A stretch of 64,000 nucleotides of DNA from Valencia hispanica (GCA_963556495.2 OY747710.1:5391001-5455000); one strand, 5' to 3'; shown: positions 46,176 to 58,385, numbered from the stretch's first letter. A program made the numbers and translations. Notes: a model not told the origin generated them from the sequence alone.

Positions 46176-48297
46176 TTATAATAATCCTAATCCTAATAAT
46201 AATTAGAAAATAATGAGCTAAGCAAGCAGGCAAAGAATTTGCTTTACAGTCAAACCATTTCCTTGCATTGTTACATTTATAAGTCAAAATCTCCACAAAC
46301 TTGAATTAACCTGTATTGAACTGACATGTATTTTTATAGTTCTCCAAACTTCAGAGACTGCATGTAGATATTTTGATAGCTGTGTTGGTTTAAAGCAGTA
46401 TTTTCTTATCTACTGTTTGGAAAATGTTCATCTTTTATGCCAGCCTGTCCCTTTTCAGCACTGTAACACTTCTGTAGCTAAATTTGTTCACTGCATCTAG
46501 AGATCACAGCATAAAGTATCAGTGAGTCCTTTATATATCCCATTTGGAGTGCTACCGCTAGGATCGGCTATGAATGCATGCCACCGGTGTTCTCTACATG
46601 GCTTTTCTTGCTTGTCTGTCTTTTCCTCTAGATTACATCCATGCTCATACCTGTTCTCCAATGTCCTGCCTTTGAATTTCATACATTTTCAGCAGCGGAT
46701 GGAGCCACTCTTTCATTCCTGGACACTGCAAAGTCTGCATGTTAAGACGGTTGCATAAATGTGTGCATGTGTTGAACAATGCTTGCATTCAAATTACTGT
46801 TAAAAGAAAAGAATATAGTAGCTTAGACCAATTGGTGAAATTAAATTCTCTGCTCTCAATTTAATAAAGAAACATCTCAGAAACCATGAAATAATTCCCT
46901 TTCAACCCATAATGTATTACTGTTATAACACACTGTAATGTAAATTAGGCTTATTAAGTAGAATAAGCTAAACTTTGTTCTATTTAGGACGAGTTCTTTC
47001 TCGATAATATCTTAAAAAATGTTGATCTGGAGAATTTTAAATTAAATACTGTTTCTGATGTTATGAGCTTGAGTGTAAAATGAAACCTTTTTGTTTATCC
47101 ATCAAAAGCAAGAGCCCATTTACTATCTCCAAGGCAGCCCACAATTTACACTCCAGTAGGAACATATCTTAAAGTAAAACACTGCAACCTCAGTTGCTGT
47201 AATCCCCTACTAGAGCTGAATAAATCCCAGCTTTACAAACATGATTCATTCTCCTTTTTCACTCCTGTTTGCCTCTGTAGCATTGCAACTGATGTGTGCT
47301 GTGATCTGTTGCTGCTCACAACAAGCTCAGAGTAAATAACCTCTCCCACAAGGCTGCCTCTTCATACACGCAGGGAGAAATGCTGCTCTGACAGAATATT
47401 AGACGTTTAATTTAAAAGTCAAGTGCACACGCTGTAATAACAGCGGCCTTATTAATTCTTGCATTGGGCTGAAATGTCAGTTTGAATGTCATTACAGCGG
47501 TCTTAACATGAAGAGGTTATTAGGTTGAGGAGAAGGCTTCAGTGTTTTATCATCCCAACGTGGTTTTTCCTGCCACAGTTCAGCAGAACACGGACATGAA
47601 GGAAAAATGATGGCGATTTAGACTAAGACGGCCAGCTTGCTATCTGCAGCCACATTTGAAACATTGACTCACACTGGCTATCCTACAAGCGCATGCAAAT
47701 CTGATGGTGTGATGGAATATGACTTGTTGACAGTTTAATCACCTCATTTTCCACACAAAGCAGCTCGATGGGATGCCTTGAATGCACTGCCTTGTTGAGC
47801 CGAGGAGTGTAGTGTTGTGATGCTAAAATGATTCAGCTGCGCTTCGTGGTAAATTGTGAAATAGGGCTGATTAAAAATGATTGGCTTGAAATTGTTTGAA
47901 AATATCCTCATGGGCATTTCTGTACTGATGGGCAGCAAAATTGCTTCCTTAAAAAAAAAAACCATTTGTGTTCACAAACACCTGAAGTCTGCAGGAAGCT
48001 GTCAATCATTTATCGAAGAACAAGAAAGGCTGATGAGAAAAAGTTAACCTTTGACATGTATATTTTAGTGTATTAGAAAATCATCAAAAAGTTAATTTAC
48101 CTCAGTCATTCAATTCAATTCAAAAGTAAAATTTATGTTTTATTGATTCACTACACACAGCGATATATTTAAAATGTTTATTTCAGTTTATTTTATGGAT
48201 TATGGCTCACAGTTAATAAAAACCCAGAAAACCTGAATACTGGCAGAAAGTGAGAAATAAGTCCATGCTCTGTACAGAATATACCCTTAGTAGGCCT
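46176..48297. other. Non-coding stretch, no gene recognised
   Basis: AT-rich, except the candidate conserved block listed separately. ORFs of 61-78 aa have no domain. Confidence 0.35.
47240..47700. other. Candidate conserved non-coding element
   Basis: A non-repetitive, balanced-composition block with many developmental-factor-like words: 'gtaataacagcggccttatt', 'attcttgcattgggctgaaa', 'gaatgtcattacagcggtct'. The ACAGCGG word occurs twice about 60 bases apart. Stops occur in all frames. Judged by texture only. Confidence 0.4.
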
Positions 48298-48807
48298 ACT
48301 CATTTAGCCTGTCATAAGATAAGTAACTGGGTGTTCGTTTTCAAAGTCATATATGGGTCCATGTTATTTATTCATTTATAAATCTCAGTTTCAAACTAAA
48401 TATTTGATTAACAAATTAAATATTTAGCTCCAAGCTAAATGTTTAATTTTAAACTAAATATTTAGTTGGCAAACAGAAATATTTACATTCAAGCTAAATA
48501 TTCAGTTTGAAACTAAATATTTAGCTAGCAAGCTAATACACACGTAAATTAGCATATTAGCTAAATATTTAGCTCTGAGCCAAATGCTTAGTTCGAAGCT
48601 AAATGTTTAGCAAGCCAGTTAGGCTTGCTAGCTAAATATTTAGCTTTAAACTAAATATTTAGCTAGCAAAGTGTTTAGTTAAATATTTAATTTGTTAACT
48701 AAATGTTTAGTTTCAAACTGTGACACTGTAAATGAATAAATAACATGTACATAAATATGACTTTGAAAAATGAACCCCCCGTTAACTTATCTAACATTCT
48801 AAATAAA
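48298..48807. mobile_element. Second, shorter copy of the AAATATTTA palindrome element
   Basis: The left arm (about 48298-48400: atttagcctgtcataagata, ttttcaaagtcatat, tgttatttattcatttataa) is matched inverted by the right arm (48710-48807). The interior is about 310 bases of modules of about 20 bases such as 'ctaaatatttagctagcaag' with no 134-bp array and no unique core. It is the same family as 10612-12392. Confidence 0.75.
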
Positions 48808-48820
48808 CTAGCTCCAAGCT

Positions 48821-48845
48821 ATATATATATATATATATATATATA
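48821..48845. repeat. Short (TA)n run
   Basis: About 25 bases of TA repeat immediately before the Tc1 element, which inserted into one of its TA steps. Confidence 0.9.
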
Positions 48846-50438
48846 CAGTGGCTTGCAAAAGTATTCGGCCCCCTTGAACTTTTCCACATTTTGTCACATT
48901 ACAGCCACAAACATGGATCAATTTGATTGGAATTCCACGTGAAAGACCAAAACAAAGTGGTGTACACGTGAGAAGTGGAACGAAAATCATACATGATTCC
49001 AAACATTTTTTACAAATAAATAACTCAAAAGTGGGGTGTGCGTAATTATTCAGCCCCCTTTGGTCTGAGTGCAGTCAGTTGCCCATAGACATTGTCTGAT
49101 GAGTGCTAATGACTAAATAGAGTGCACCTGTGTGTAATCTAATGTCAGTACAAATACAGCTGCCCTGTGACGGCCTCAGAGGTTGTCTAAGAGAATGTTG
49201 GGAGCAACAACACCATGAAGTCCAAAGAACACACCAGACAGGTCAGGGATAAAGTTATTGAGAAATTTAAAGCAGGCTTAGGCTACAAAAAGATTTCCCA
49301 AGCCTTGAACATCCCACGGAGCGCTGTTCAAGGGATCATTCATAAATGGAAGGAGTATGGCACAACTGTAAACCTACCAAGACAAGGCCGTCCACCTAAA
49401 CTCACAGGCCGAACAAGGAGAGCGGTGTTGAGAAATGCAGCCAAGAGGCCCATGGTGACTCTGGATGAGCTGCAGAGATCTACAGCTCAGGTGGGGGAAT
49501 CTGTCCACAGGACAACTATTAGTGGTGCACTGCACAAAGTTGGCCTTTATGGAAGAGTGGCAAGAAGAAAGCCATTGTTAAAGGAAAACCATAAGAAGTC
49601 CCGTTTGCAGTTTGCCACAAGCCATGTGAAGGACACAGCAAACATGTGGAAGAAGGTGCTCTGATCAGATGAGACCGAAATTGAACTTTTTGGGCCAAAA
49701 TGCAAAACGCTATGTGTGGCGGAAAACTAACACTGCACATCACTCTGAACACACCAGCCCCACTGTCAAATATGGTGGTGGCAGCATCATGATCTGAGAG
49801 TGCTTTTCTTCAGCAGGGACAGGGAAGCTGGTCAGAGTTGATGGGAAGATGGATGGAGCCAAATACAGGGCAATCTTGGAAGAAAACCTCTTGGAGTCTG
49901 CAAAAGACTTGAGACTGGGGCGGAGGTTCACCTTCCAGCAGGACAACGACCCTAAACATAAAGCCAGGGCAACAATGGAATGGTTTAAAACAAAACATAT
50001 CCATGTGTTAGAATGGCCCAGTCAAAGTCCAGATCTAAATCCAATCGACAATCTGTGGCAAGATCTGAAAGCTGCTGTTCACAAACGCTGTCCATCTAAT
50101 CTGACTGAGCTGGAGCTGTTTTGGGCAAGAATTTCAGTCTGTAGATGTGCAAAGCTGGTAGAGACACACCCTAAAAGACTGGCAGCTGGAATTGCAGCAA
50201 AAGGTGGTTCTACAAAGTATTGACTCGGGGCTGAATAATTACGCACACCCCACTTTTCAGTTATTTATTTGCAAAAAATGTTTGGAATCATGTATGATTT
50301 TCGTTCCACTTCTCACCTGTACACCACTTTGTTTTGGTCTTTCACCTGGAATTCCAATAAAATTGATTCATGTTTGTGGCTGTAATGTGACAAAATGTGG
50401 AAAAGTTCAAGGGGGCCGAATACTTTTGCAAGCCACTG
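48846..50438 (+). mobile_element. Tc1/mariner transposon with long terminal inverted repeats
   Basis: Begins cagtggcttgcaaaagtatt at 48846 and ends with the exact complement at 50438; TA flanks both sides. The arms stay similar for about 215 bases (to 'cgtaattattcagccccctt' at 49041 and its complement at 50230). Total length is 1593 bp with one transposase gene. The clear ends suggest relative youth. Confidence 0.94.
49215..50223 (+). pseudogene. Tc1-type transposase, disrupted
   Basis: From ATG 49215 the DNA-binding region is intact: MKSKEHTRQVRDKVIEKF, YKKISQALNIPRSAVQGII (first HTH), GRPPKLTGRTRRAVLR and the second HTH through ARRKPLLKENHKKSRLQFA. TGG to TGA at about 49663 ends the frame just before the first catalytic Asp (SDETEIELF). 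A one-base change near 49695 shifts the frame (QNAKRYVWRKTN continues in another frame). A second TGG to TGA follows in GGGSIMI*ECF near 49797. The C-terminal part 49849-50223 holds the second Asp (TFQQDNDPKHKA) and SPDLNPIDNLW, where the usual Glu is Asp. It ends RLAAGIAAKGGSTKY. Inactive. Confidence 0.92.
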
Positions 50439-51599
50439 TATATGAAGACCTGGAACATTAAGCTTGGAAAGTTTGCCTCTATGTGCCTGGATGGAGTATA
50501 ATTAAGAACAAAACAAAAATAAAGATCTTAATTGAATCTTTCAAACCTAAAAAAAAAAAAAGTTTCTCCGATATGTTACATAATAACATCATTGCATTAC
50601 TTCCTCACTGTCTTGCAAACATCTTTCAGAGTCCTCACTTCAACTAACAGCCCTGGCTTTTAGTTTCAAAACCCAAGCTCAGATGCATCTGATTGCATTC
50701 TGTTTTTGTCAGAGAAAGGATGGTGCAGGAAACAAAACATCAACCCAATGTGACTTATGCGTCCTTTGACTAAGACATAAAATCCTCACAAATCTGGGAA
50801 GATTCAAGAGTAAAACACAAAGAATCTGTCATAAAAACTACTGAGACATCTTTAAAATCCAAATACATTCAATACTAATCTAACACTTTGGAACCTCAAC
50901 GGTGTTTCTATAACGAGCTGCCAAGTAGCCTTTTCACACCCTTGATTTAAATTATTTAAATATATATTGAATATTTTTCAGTTTGGTTTAATAAACTGTA
51001 TTTTTCTCTAACTGTTTATGACCTTAATCTAACATCTGGTCACATACAGAATAACATTGATCACATTACCAGGTACAGTGTGCAGGGGAGGAAGGTCACT
51101 GTGGCATATAAACAAAGGTGTTCAGAGAAATCTGACAAAGTGTATCTTAGCTAAATAATAACGATATTGCTTAAGTAATAATTGCAGCAATTAACCTGAG
51201 ATACTTGTAGGTTTCACACTATCTGAGCTAAAGGAAAATGTATAAATAAGCCTTTGAGCTAACTTTCTGTTTAAGCACGAAAGTTCCTGTTCAAGTTTTT
51301 TATTTTAAGAATTATTTACCATTGAAATCCACTTTTTGCTGGATTTTTAAAGAGAAAAGGATAATTATAGAACTGTGCAATTAAAGCCTACAGAGTAGCT
51401 CATGAACCTGCTGCAGCTCAAAGCTTTAAACATCTTTCCACATCAAGAGACTTCGCTTTTTGTGCAACCAAGAAATTAATTAGTTATACAAGCTTTTAAA
51501 GCTGGTCTTCAAATTCATAAATATATTAAAGACAATTGCAAAATGGGTTTTCCACAGACATCAAACTCATTCCAGAGGAGCTTTATCTCCGTAGAGTCA
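50439..51599. other. AT-rich DNA, no feature seen
   Basis: No exon or repeat end was recognised. A poly(A) run near 50549 is short. Confidence 0.4.
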
Positions 51600-52320
51600 A
51601 CATGGAGTGACTTGATTCAATTCAGTTTGCAATTAAATAGAATGCAATTCAATCAAAGTTAATTAAATTAAAATCTATTCAGGTAATTTCAGTACAGCCG
51701 AGGGTTATAGTCATATTCAGATCCAATCATCGTGAATTCCCTGTTGTTAAAAAAAGTAGGCTAAATATCTTTGGAAGCCCAATTAAGTGCATGAAGTTGT
51801 TAAATTCGTAGCAATTCCTCCTCTTAAGCAAGCGCCTCCACTAGAACCTGGCTCATTGTTAGCAGCCATCTGCGGTGAGCGACTGGGCTTTGAAAAGACA
51901 GAAAGCAGCAACATAAAAGAAAGATAGAGCACTGGTCCAGAGGACTGCTTTCTATGGGAAAGAATAACAGATAACCCAGAGTTAATGACAGAAATAGTCT
52001 GGTTAGTGGCTTCGCCTAGGAGAGAAAACACATTTAACAGAAGCACTGAGCCAGTAGTAGCCAGAAGTTAACGTTAGCAAAAATAGCAGAGTGAGGAAAA
52101 GTGGTCATTATTTCCATCATCAGTCTACAGCAACATGCAATAACTACAGAGAAAGTTCAGGATATCCTAAACTATTCCAACTATAAACGTTATCATGAAT
52201 GAGCGATATAATGCTGGTCCTAAAATTAGACAGGGAAGGCAATTTTATTTACACATGTTCAGCAACAAGGCATTTATTCAAAGTGCTTCACATGATTAGA
52301 AGCAAAATAAAATAACAAGC
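51600..52320 (-). mobile_element. Old L2 3' UTR relic, minus strand
   Basis: Matches the 3' UTR of the L2 copies at 5.6 and 19.7 kb in order: 'ccactagaacctggctcatt' for 'caacagaaccaggctcagta', 'gcagccatctgcggtgagcg', 'gtctacagcaacatgcaata' and 'actataaacgttatcatgaa'. Toward 52320 a second 'gcaattttatttacacatgt' resembles another L2 terminus. Much more decayed than the other copies. Confidence 0.62.
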
Positions 52321-53127
52321 AAAAAGGATTACATTGTCTTTTTCCTTACTTGAAAAACACAATGGTAAGTGGAAAAACAGATTTAAGTTCATGTTTATTA
52401 TGTTTTAGTTGTTACTAATGTGGGTGTTTAAACTTTTGGTATTATTTAGTTGCTTAATGACTAGATCTTGCCATTTCAGTTTATTCCTTCACATTAGCTC
52501 ATTTATGCATTTATTATGATTTGTGTATTTTGACTTATATTGCTTTGGTTTCATTGTTCTTTACTTACTCCTTCTGTGATACCCCTTCACCTACTTGTTG
52601 CTTTTCCTTTAAGTTATCTTTTTCTTTGCCCGCTGTTTCAGTCTTTGCTCCATAGCCTGTTTATTTTTGCATCATCGGTGTAAGTATTCTTCATTTATGA
52701 TCCCTTAGGGGAACTCACCCCCCTACCAGAGCCATACTCCACCTACGTTTTCGGTGTGAAAAATGCGGCAAAAGGAGGCGTTGCCTGGTGGACAAAGGGA
52801 CGGGGAGGGATGGGTGGCGTCAACACTTCCTTGCTATTCCAACTCACTATGGATGTGTGGCCGAGACTGGGCTTGTTCTATACTCCACAGCGGCAAGATG
52901 GCTGACGTCAGCCATGCTGGGTGAGCCAGTAGCAATGCCCGATTCAAATGCAAGTGAAGTGTAAAGTTTTAACCTGAAGATGGCACAACACTAAATATTA
53001 TGACTAAGATGTACTAAAATACCAAATATAATGACCAGACATGCAGACAGCACTGTTAGACACTCATTTATACAGTTTATCAGCAAGAAAAGTTGATTTG
53101 GAGGTGAGTTGCTCTTTAACACTGGTC
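52321..53127. other. Non-coding stretch, no gene recognised
   Basis: 52410-52680 is T-rich on the plus strand, like 4400-4849. 52690-52920 has a GC-richer part (cggggagggatgggtggcgt). No ORF of note. Confidence 0.35.
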
Positions 53128-54682
53128 GATCTCTAATCTTCCATTCATCAGTAAGATTATTGAAAAAGCTGTGTTTCACCAATTAAATAGCTTCATAACA
53201 ATGACAAACCGTTTTGATGTTTTCAGTCTGGTTTCCGTGCTCACCACAGCACTAAGACTGCCCTCGTCAAAGTATTCAATGACATCCGCTCAAATACAGA
53301 CTGTGGTAGAACCACAGCGCTGGTTCTATTGGACCTCAGTCCAGCATTTGACACTGTTGATCATGATATTTTATTGGAATGACTGGAGAGCTGGGTTGGA
53401 CTCTCTGGTAAACTAATTGGCTGGTTTGAGTCTTACCTAAAGAACAGGGAATTCTATTTTTCAATAGGAAACTTTTCATCAGAACAAACAGAAATCACAT
53501 GTGGGGTGCCCCAGGGCTCCATCCTGGGGCCCCTCTCATTTAATATCTACATGCTCCCACTAGGCCAGATTATAGGAACCAATAACATTAGCTGCCATAA
53601 CTACGTGGATGACACTCAACTTTACATTACAATGTCACCAGGTGACTCTGAACCCATTCAAACCCTAAATCAATGCATCAACCAAATAAATGGATGGATG
53701 TGCCATAACTTTCTCCAGCTGAACAGAAACAAAACTGAAGTAATTATTTTCGGACCTAAACGATCAACACCCAGCACACAGCTTCAATTATTACAGCTAG
53801 AAACTACTGATCAGGCACGAAATCTAGGTGTAGTAATGGACTCAGACCTGAACCTCCAGGGTCACATAAAGGCAAAAACAAGGTCAGCCTTCTATCGCCT
53901 GAAGAACATTTCTAGGATTAAAGGACTGATGTCGCAACAGGACCTGGAAAAAGACATCCATGTGTTTATGTTAAGTCTAATTGATAACTGCAACAGCTTC
54001 TTCACAGGTCTGCCTTTGAAGTCAATCAGACAGCTGCAGCTGATCCAGAACGCTGCTGCTCGCGTTCCTCACTAGAACCAGGAAAGTAGAGCACATCACC
54101 CCAGTTCTAAAGTCCTTACACTGGCTCCCTGTAGCTCAGAGAATAGACTTCTAAATACTTTTACTAGTTTATAAATCATTACATGGCTTAGCACCAAAAT
54201 ATGTTGAAGACCTGTTGTCACGGTACCAACCACTAAGACCACTCAGGTCCTCCAACTCTAGCCTACTAAACATCCCTAGACTCAGAACTAAACATGGAGA
54301 AGCAGCTTTCAGTTTCTATGCTCCTCTTATCTGGAACAGACTTCCTGACGAGTGTAGAGCTGCTGAAACACTGAACTGCTTTAAATTGAGACTTAAAACC
54401 ATCTGTTTAGAATTGACTTTGAGTAAATGCTTGATGTCATATGTATGAAATGTGTTCATGCTCTCTTGCTTTATTTATGTTTCTCTTGCCTTATTGATGG
54501 TTCTCTTGCTTTATTGTGTATTATGTGTTGTGCATCATGTGTTATGTGTGTTTCATGCTAATTTGCTCATTTTAATTTCCAATGTTATATTCTATGTTGG
54601 TTTTTTTAATCACCAAATCATGTAAAGCACATTGAATTACCCTGTTGTTGAAAGTGTGCTAGACAAATAAAATTGCATGCGT
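53128..54682 (+). mobile_element. L2-type LINE, second family, 5'-truncated copy
   Basis: Begins within the RT domain at about 53128 (ctctaatcttccattcatca, matching about 62105 in the longer copy). It runs through the end of ORF2 and a 3' UTR ending 'acaaataaaattgcatgcgt'. The flanks differ from the 60-kb copy, so it is an independent insertion and not a duplicated block. Confidence 0.9.
53170..54448 (+). pseudogene. L2 ORF2 fragment with stops and a shared frameshift
   Basis: RT motifs visible: FQSGFRAHHSTKTALVKVF-like, LLDLSPAFDTVDHDILLE then TGA (CGA in the other copy), [20 protein letters not shown] (53506 on), the catalytic region [27 protein letters not shown] and [18 protein letters not shown]. 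After AARV an extra base shifts the frame near 54070. The C-terminus LRTKHGEAAFSFYAPLIW and NRLPDECRAAETLNCF is found in another frame (54215-54448). Inactive. The YVDD form instead of YADD is shared with the 60-kb copy. Confidence 0.9.
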
Positions 54683-55649
54683 TGCCTTCACAAAGAAAAG
54701 TCTTGCTCTGCTAAAGTCTCTGTGCCCAGGTCCTTTACATACTGAAATATGACAAAAGGTTTTTCCACAAAAACAACCAAAAATCTTTAACAAATACACA
54801 AACAGCATGAGCTCATTATGCCTTTAATAAAAAGTCAGATATAAACCCATTAAAGGACTAAAGATGTCTTTTTTACTCTACATTCCCTTGAAATTTGAGG
54901 AAAAATTCTAAGACATGCCTTTACATCATGAATAAGATAACCGGTCATAAATATGGAAAATATCCGGTTCAGTGACGACTTCAAAAAGCACCAGCCATCT
55001 AAAACTAATCAACTTCTTTCTGTACAGAAAGGTAATGTTAAATACCATGCAAAGTTTTTAGTCACTATCAGGTGTTTTTTCAAGTCAAACTCCTAAGAGA
55101 TAGATTTTTTAGTAGTCACAAAATGTGTATTTCAAATTAAAACTAGGAAACATTTAAATCTGAATTTTGTAGAGACGATGCAACACAAGTTCCTGAAAGT
55201 TTAATTTGTGCACCAGTGTTTAAACAGTCTGGCAGGGACCTTTGCATCTTCAAGGAGGGTCCGTGCCTTTCATTTGTGAAGTTGTTTTAGATCTCTTCAC
55301 GCCGGTCACTTATTCCCTGTTGTGTTTTAAATTACATCCCAAACTGAGGGAAGCATAAGCTGCAAACACTTTGCCATCTTCCCAAGATATTGTCCTGTTT
55401 AAAAGATTATCAGTTATTTACATTCCAACAGGGCTCAGCAGCGGTTTGTTGAAGCCTGTGGCTGTTAGTATCTGGTGCAAAGTTTTAGGAGTCAGCGTAT
55501 TTTTTAAGTTTGTAAAATTGGCCCTTCGCCATCATAACTGTGAACAAGTGATAAGACATTCTTTAAGCTGATATTTATTCTCCATATCAGAAGTCATGGG
55601 GTTACCTACTGATGCCAGGATTCATTTTATTTTTTATTTTTTATTTTTT
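54683..55649. other. Non-coding stretch, no gene recognised
   Basis: AT-rich to 55200; 55250-55560 is non-repetitive with no recognisable domain in any frame. Confidence 0.35.
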
Positions 55650-56833
55650 ATTTTTTTTTACGTGTCCTGTTTGGCAGTGTGGAGCTCAGAATTGGTGTCT
55701 GAGTACCAAGTAGAAGCCCAACAGATTTACTTTCACAAGCGGAGCAGTACAGCTTTTGCTATAGTACTCCACTTGATATATGTGTGAAAAATCTTTATTA
55801 TGAATTGTTGGGGTTTTTATTTCCTGATGTTATGGACACGGAGACGGAAAATTAAGGAGAAGAAAGAAGGAAGATGAAGAAGAGAGTTGGAAACAAAAAG
55901 TCAAGAGCGAGGGTGAGTTGAAAATACAAGAGAGAAAGGGGAACAAAGAAAACACAGGAAGACATTGAAGTCTGCCTCCATACCCACAGGACGGCAGAGA
56001 GAGGGGGAAAAACAAAAGAAAACACGAAAAAGGAACCTCGACAAAACCAATCAAACATTGTGAACTAAGAATTACACAACCACATCACACAAAAATAGAT
56101 ATAAAAATACAACAACAATGTCACAGAAAAACTCATGGTACCGATTAATCAAGATCTAGTAATGATAACCTCAGCCCAAGAATATATCTGTAAACACCAG
56201 AGACCCCACATCTATGTGTGTGTGTGAGCATGCTGGTGCATATAAGGTTTCTCCATAAGAGTGCTCGATAGTTGGTGTGAGCAGGCATCAATCCGTCTCC
56301 CAGGAATTGGTGCAGACACAAAGGATATCGGAGCCAAGATGTTCAAAGGAGCCCCAGGCGGACCCGGGCGGGGCCGACCGCATCCCCCAAGAGAGGAGCA
56401 GAGGAGAACCCCAAGGGAACTTCCAGCGGCTACTATGCAGTGGCCTGGGGGGCAGGAGTGACGAGCCCACGGGCCCCGCCAGCAACCAGCAGCGCCAGGG
56501 CGGGCCGGTCCATGGACCGGGAGAGCCGGGGCCCAGGGGCGCCCCATCCCCCCAGCAGGGACCCGACAAGGGACCGGCCGACGAGGGGCCCCCGGCACCG
56601 CAGGGACCGCTACCGGCCGCCGGCCGCCGTGCACCACCGCCACCCTAGGCCAATCCCCACCGCCAACATCCCAGCGCCCCACCCCTGCCCCACATCGGGG
56701 CCCCCCACCGATAGCCGCAGCGGATGGATAGCATCCCCAAGCCAAGCTCAGTCATCACCTGGACACCAAGTTGTACCAGCTCCCGAGTCCTGATCCTGCG
56801 CAACGCAGAGCGCTGAGACCAGGCATCCAACAA
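55650..56833 (-). mobile_element. Poly(A)-ended retroelement with GC-rich internal part (copy 2)
   Basis: Minus-strand element. The plus-strand T-rich run at 55626-55660 is its poly(A) tail. 55657-56317 equals the 3' region at 29150-29815. From about 56330 to 56833 follows an extremely GC-rich stretch (gggcccaggggcgccccatc, ccgctaccggccgccggccg) that is related to 4850-5440 in opposite orientation. ORFs of 66-177 aa in this stretch are Pro/Gly/Arg-rich composition artefacts. No RT domain was seen, so the element is truncated or non-autonomous. Confidence 0.7.
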
Positions 56834-56859
56834 AGATTACCAGTTATGTCTTCATGATA

Positions 56860-57500
56860 CAACAATATATTTTTTTGTAGACGCCCTGACTGGTGTGGCC
56901 TGATTTAATGGGCATAAAGGGATTCAACCCGGAGATGGTGCTCAAGCTTTGGCTCCTGCTGCTTGGCTAGGCCACCTCCTTGTGGGCCCAACCCCTGCAG
57001 AGAAAGCAATCAGGGTCTGGTGCAGTGTGAGCTGGATGGTGTGCAGGAGCTTGCTGATTCCAGCCGACACATTTTACCTTTTGGTGCATGGTTCGCAGAC
57101 CAGAAGGGATGTGTAGCCCCCCATTGAGTTCTGGGTTGGCTCTGGGGTGGGACGTGCCCGGAAAATTTCCAAAAAGAGGTGCTCAGTTTGCATCCTCAGT
57201 GGATCTACCTCAGTTGACTCCTTTTGATGCTCATGAACTTTAGCTCTTGTCCAAACTGCCCCTGGGTGGTGGAGCTTTTAGAATGCAACTGGAATGACAA
57301 CAAGATAACTTTCTTTTTTTGGCTCAGCTTTTTCCTTTAACCGACCAGAGCAGCATTCATAATACTGCATTTGATGCCCTGACCCTTCTATCCCCCTCTG
57401 CACCATGTTGCCATCAACTTTGGAAAACACATCAAGATACTTGAAGTCCTATGCTTGAGGCGAAGACTCCCTCTTGACCTGGAGGTAACAGGCTAGAGAT
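56860..57500. repeat. Decayed LINE-associated repeat
   Basis: Phrases such as 'cacctccttgtgggcccaac', 'aatcagggtctggtgcagtg' and 'accatgttgccatcaacttt' resemble a widespread fish LINE-associated sequence. No translatable motif is left. Identification from memory is weak. Confidence 0.35.
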
Positions 57501-58204
57501 ATTACATTTGAATGAAAATCCATTTATCAGAACTAATAAACATTGAGGGAAAAAATAAATCCTGCTCTGAGACACCACCTCACCTGTCTCTCACATGTGT
57601 CACCTTCATTCATGTCCATCATTTTGACGTCCAATCTACCTAATTATAAGATCATATAATTTAACTCATGGCTTCAACATTTTTTTACATGATTAATTTA
57701 TTGTCTACAATTAATAATTCATTAATTGTGAGGTAAAATAGCCTTTAAAATACTTGATTGATTTCAGGTTCAAACCCCTCTCTGTATCAAAGATTCCTGT
57801 TCCCTGTCCTCATCCTCCTCTCTATTAGTTTTCAACCAACAACTAACTGACTCCAATAATTTTATAGCATTATTATATCTGAGTATTTCCTAGTTGTGGA
57901 ACATGCAGTTCACAGGTTAGATTAATTTCCCTTCTTGTTATATTTTGTTACTTTTATAAACTGCCTCTCATACTGCTCTGCAATTTTTAGAAGTTAATTC
58001 ATTTTAGTAAATGTCAGCCGTCAAGCTCTGCCTCTTTTATTAAAAATTGCAGAGGAGCGAACTACGCACAGGTTTTGTTTATATGGATCTTTTGAACGTG
58101 TGTTCGTTTGTAAAGCTGCTTCTGAAGTTTCTCCTATCCGTCTGTTCATGAGTTACGGCTGCATCTGCTCACTGCTCTGCGTGGGACAAATAAGTCTTTG
58201 GAAA
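57501..58204. other. AT-rich DNA, no feature seen
   Basis: No exon, ORF or repeat end was recognised. Confidence 0.4.
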
Positions 58205-58385
58205 ACGGGGCCCAACCTCACGCCAATGACTGACGCAATCTGCTGGGATTCCTTAAACAGGAAACTTTTTAACTGATTGGAATGTTTATATAAATGTATT
58301 GAAATGACTTCTTGTTAAGTGCCTTGAGATGACATCTGTTGTGAATTGGTGCTATATAAATAAACTGAATTGAATTGAATTGAAA
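58205..58385 (+). mobile_element. L2 3'-terminal fragment
   Basis: 'ccaatgactgacgcaatctg', 'gaaatgacttcttgttaagt' and 'gaattggtgctatataaata' followed by aactgaattgaattg are the complement of 5582-5770 and 19689-19870. Only the last 180 bases of the element were inserted. Confidence 0.88.

Noticed and set aside
56212..56793. Overlapping ORFs of 66-177 aa rich in Pro, Gly and Arg
   Set aside because: Stops are rare in this very GC-rich stretch, so open frames appear on both strands at once. No motif supports a protein.
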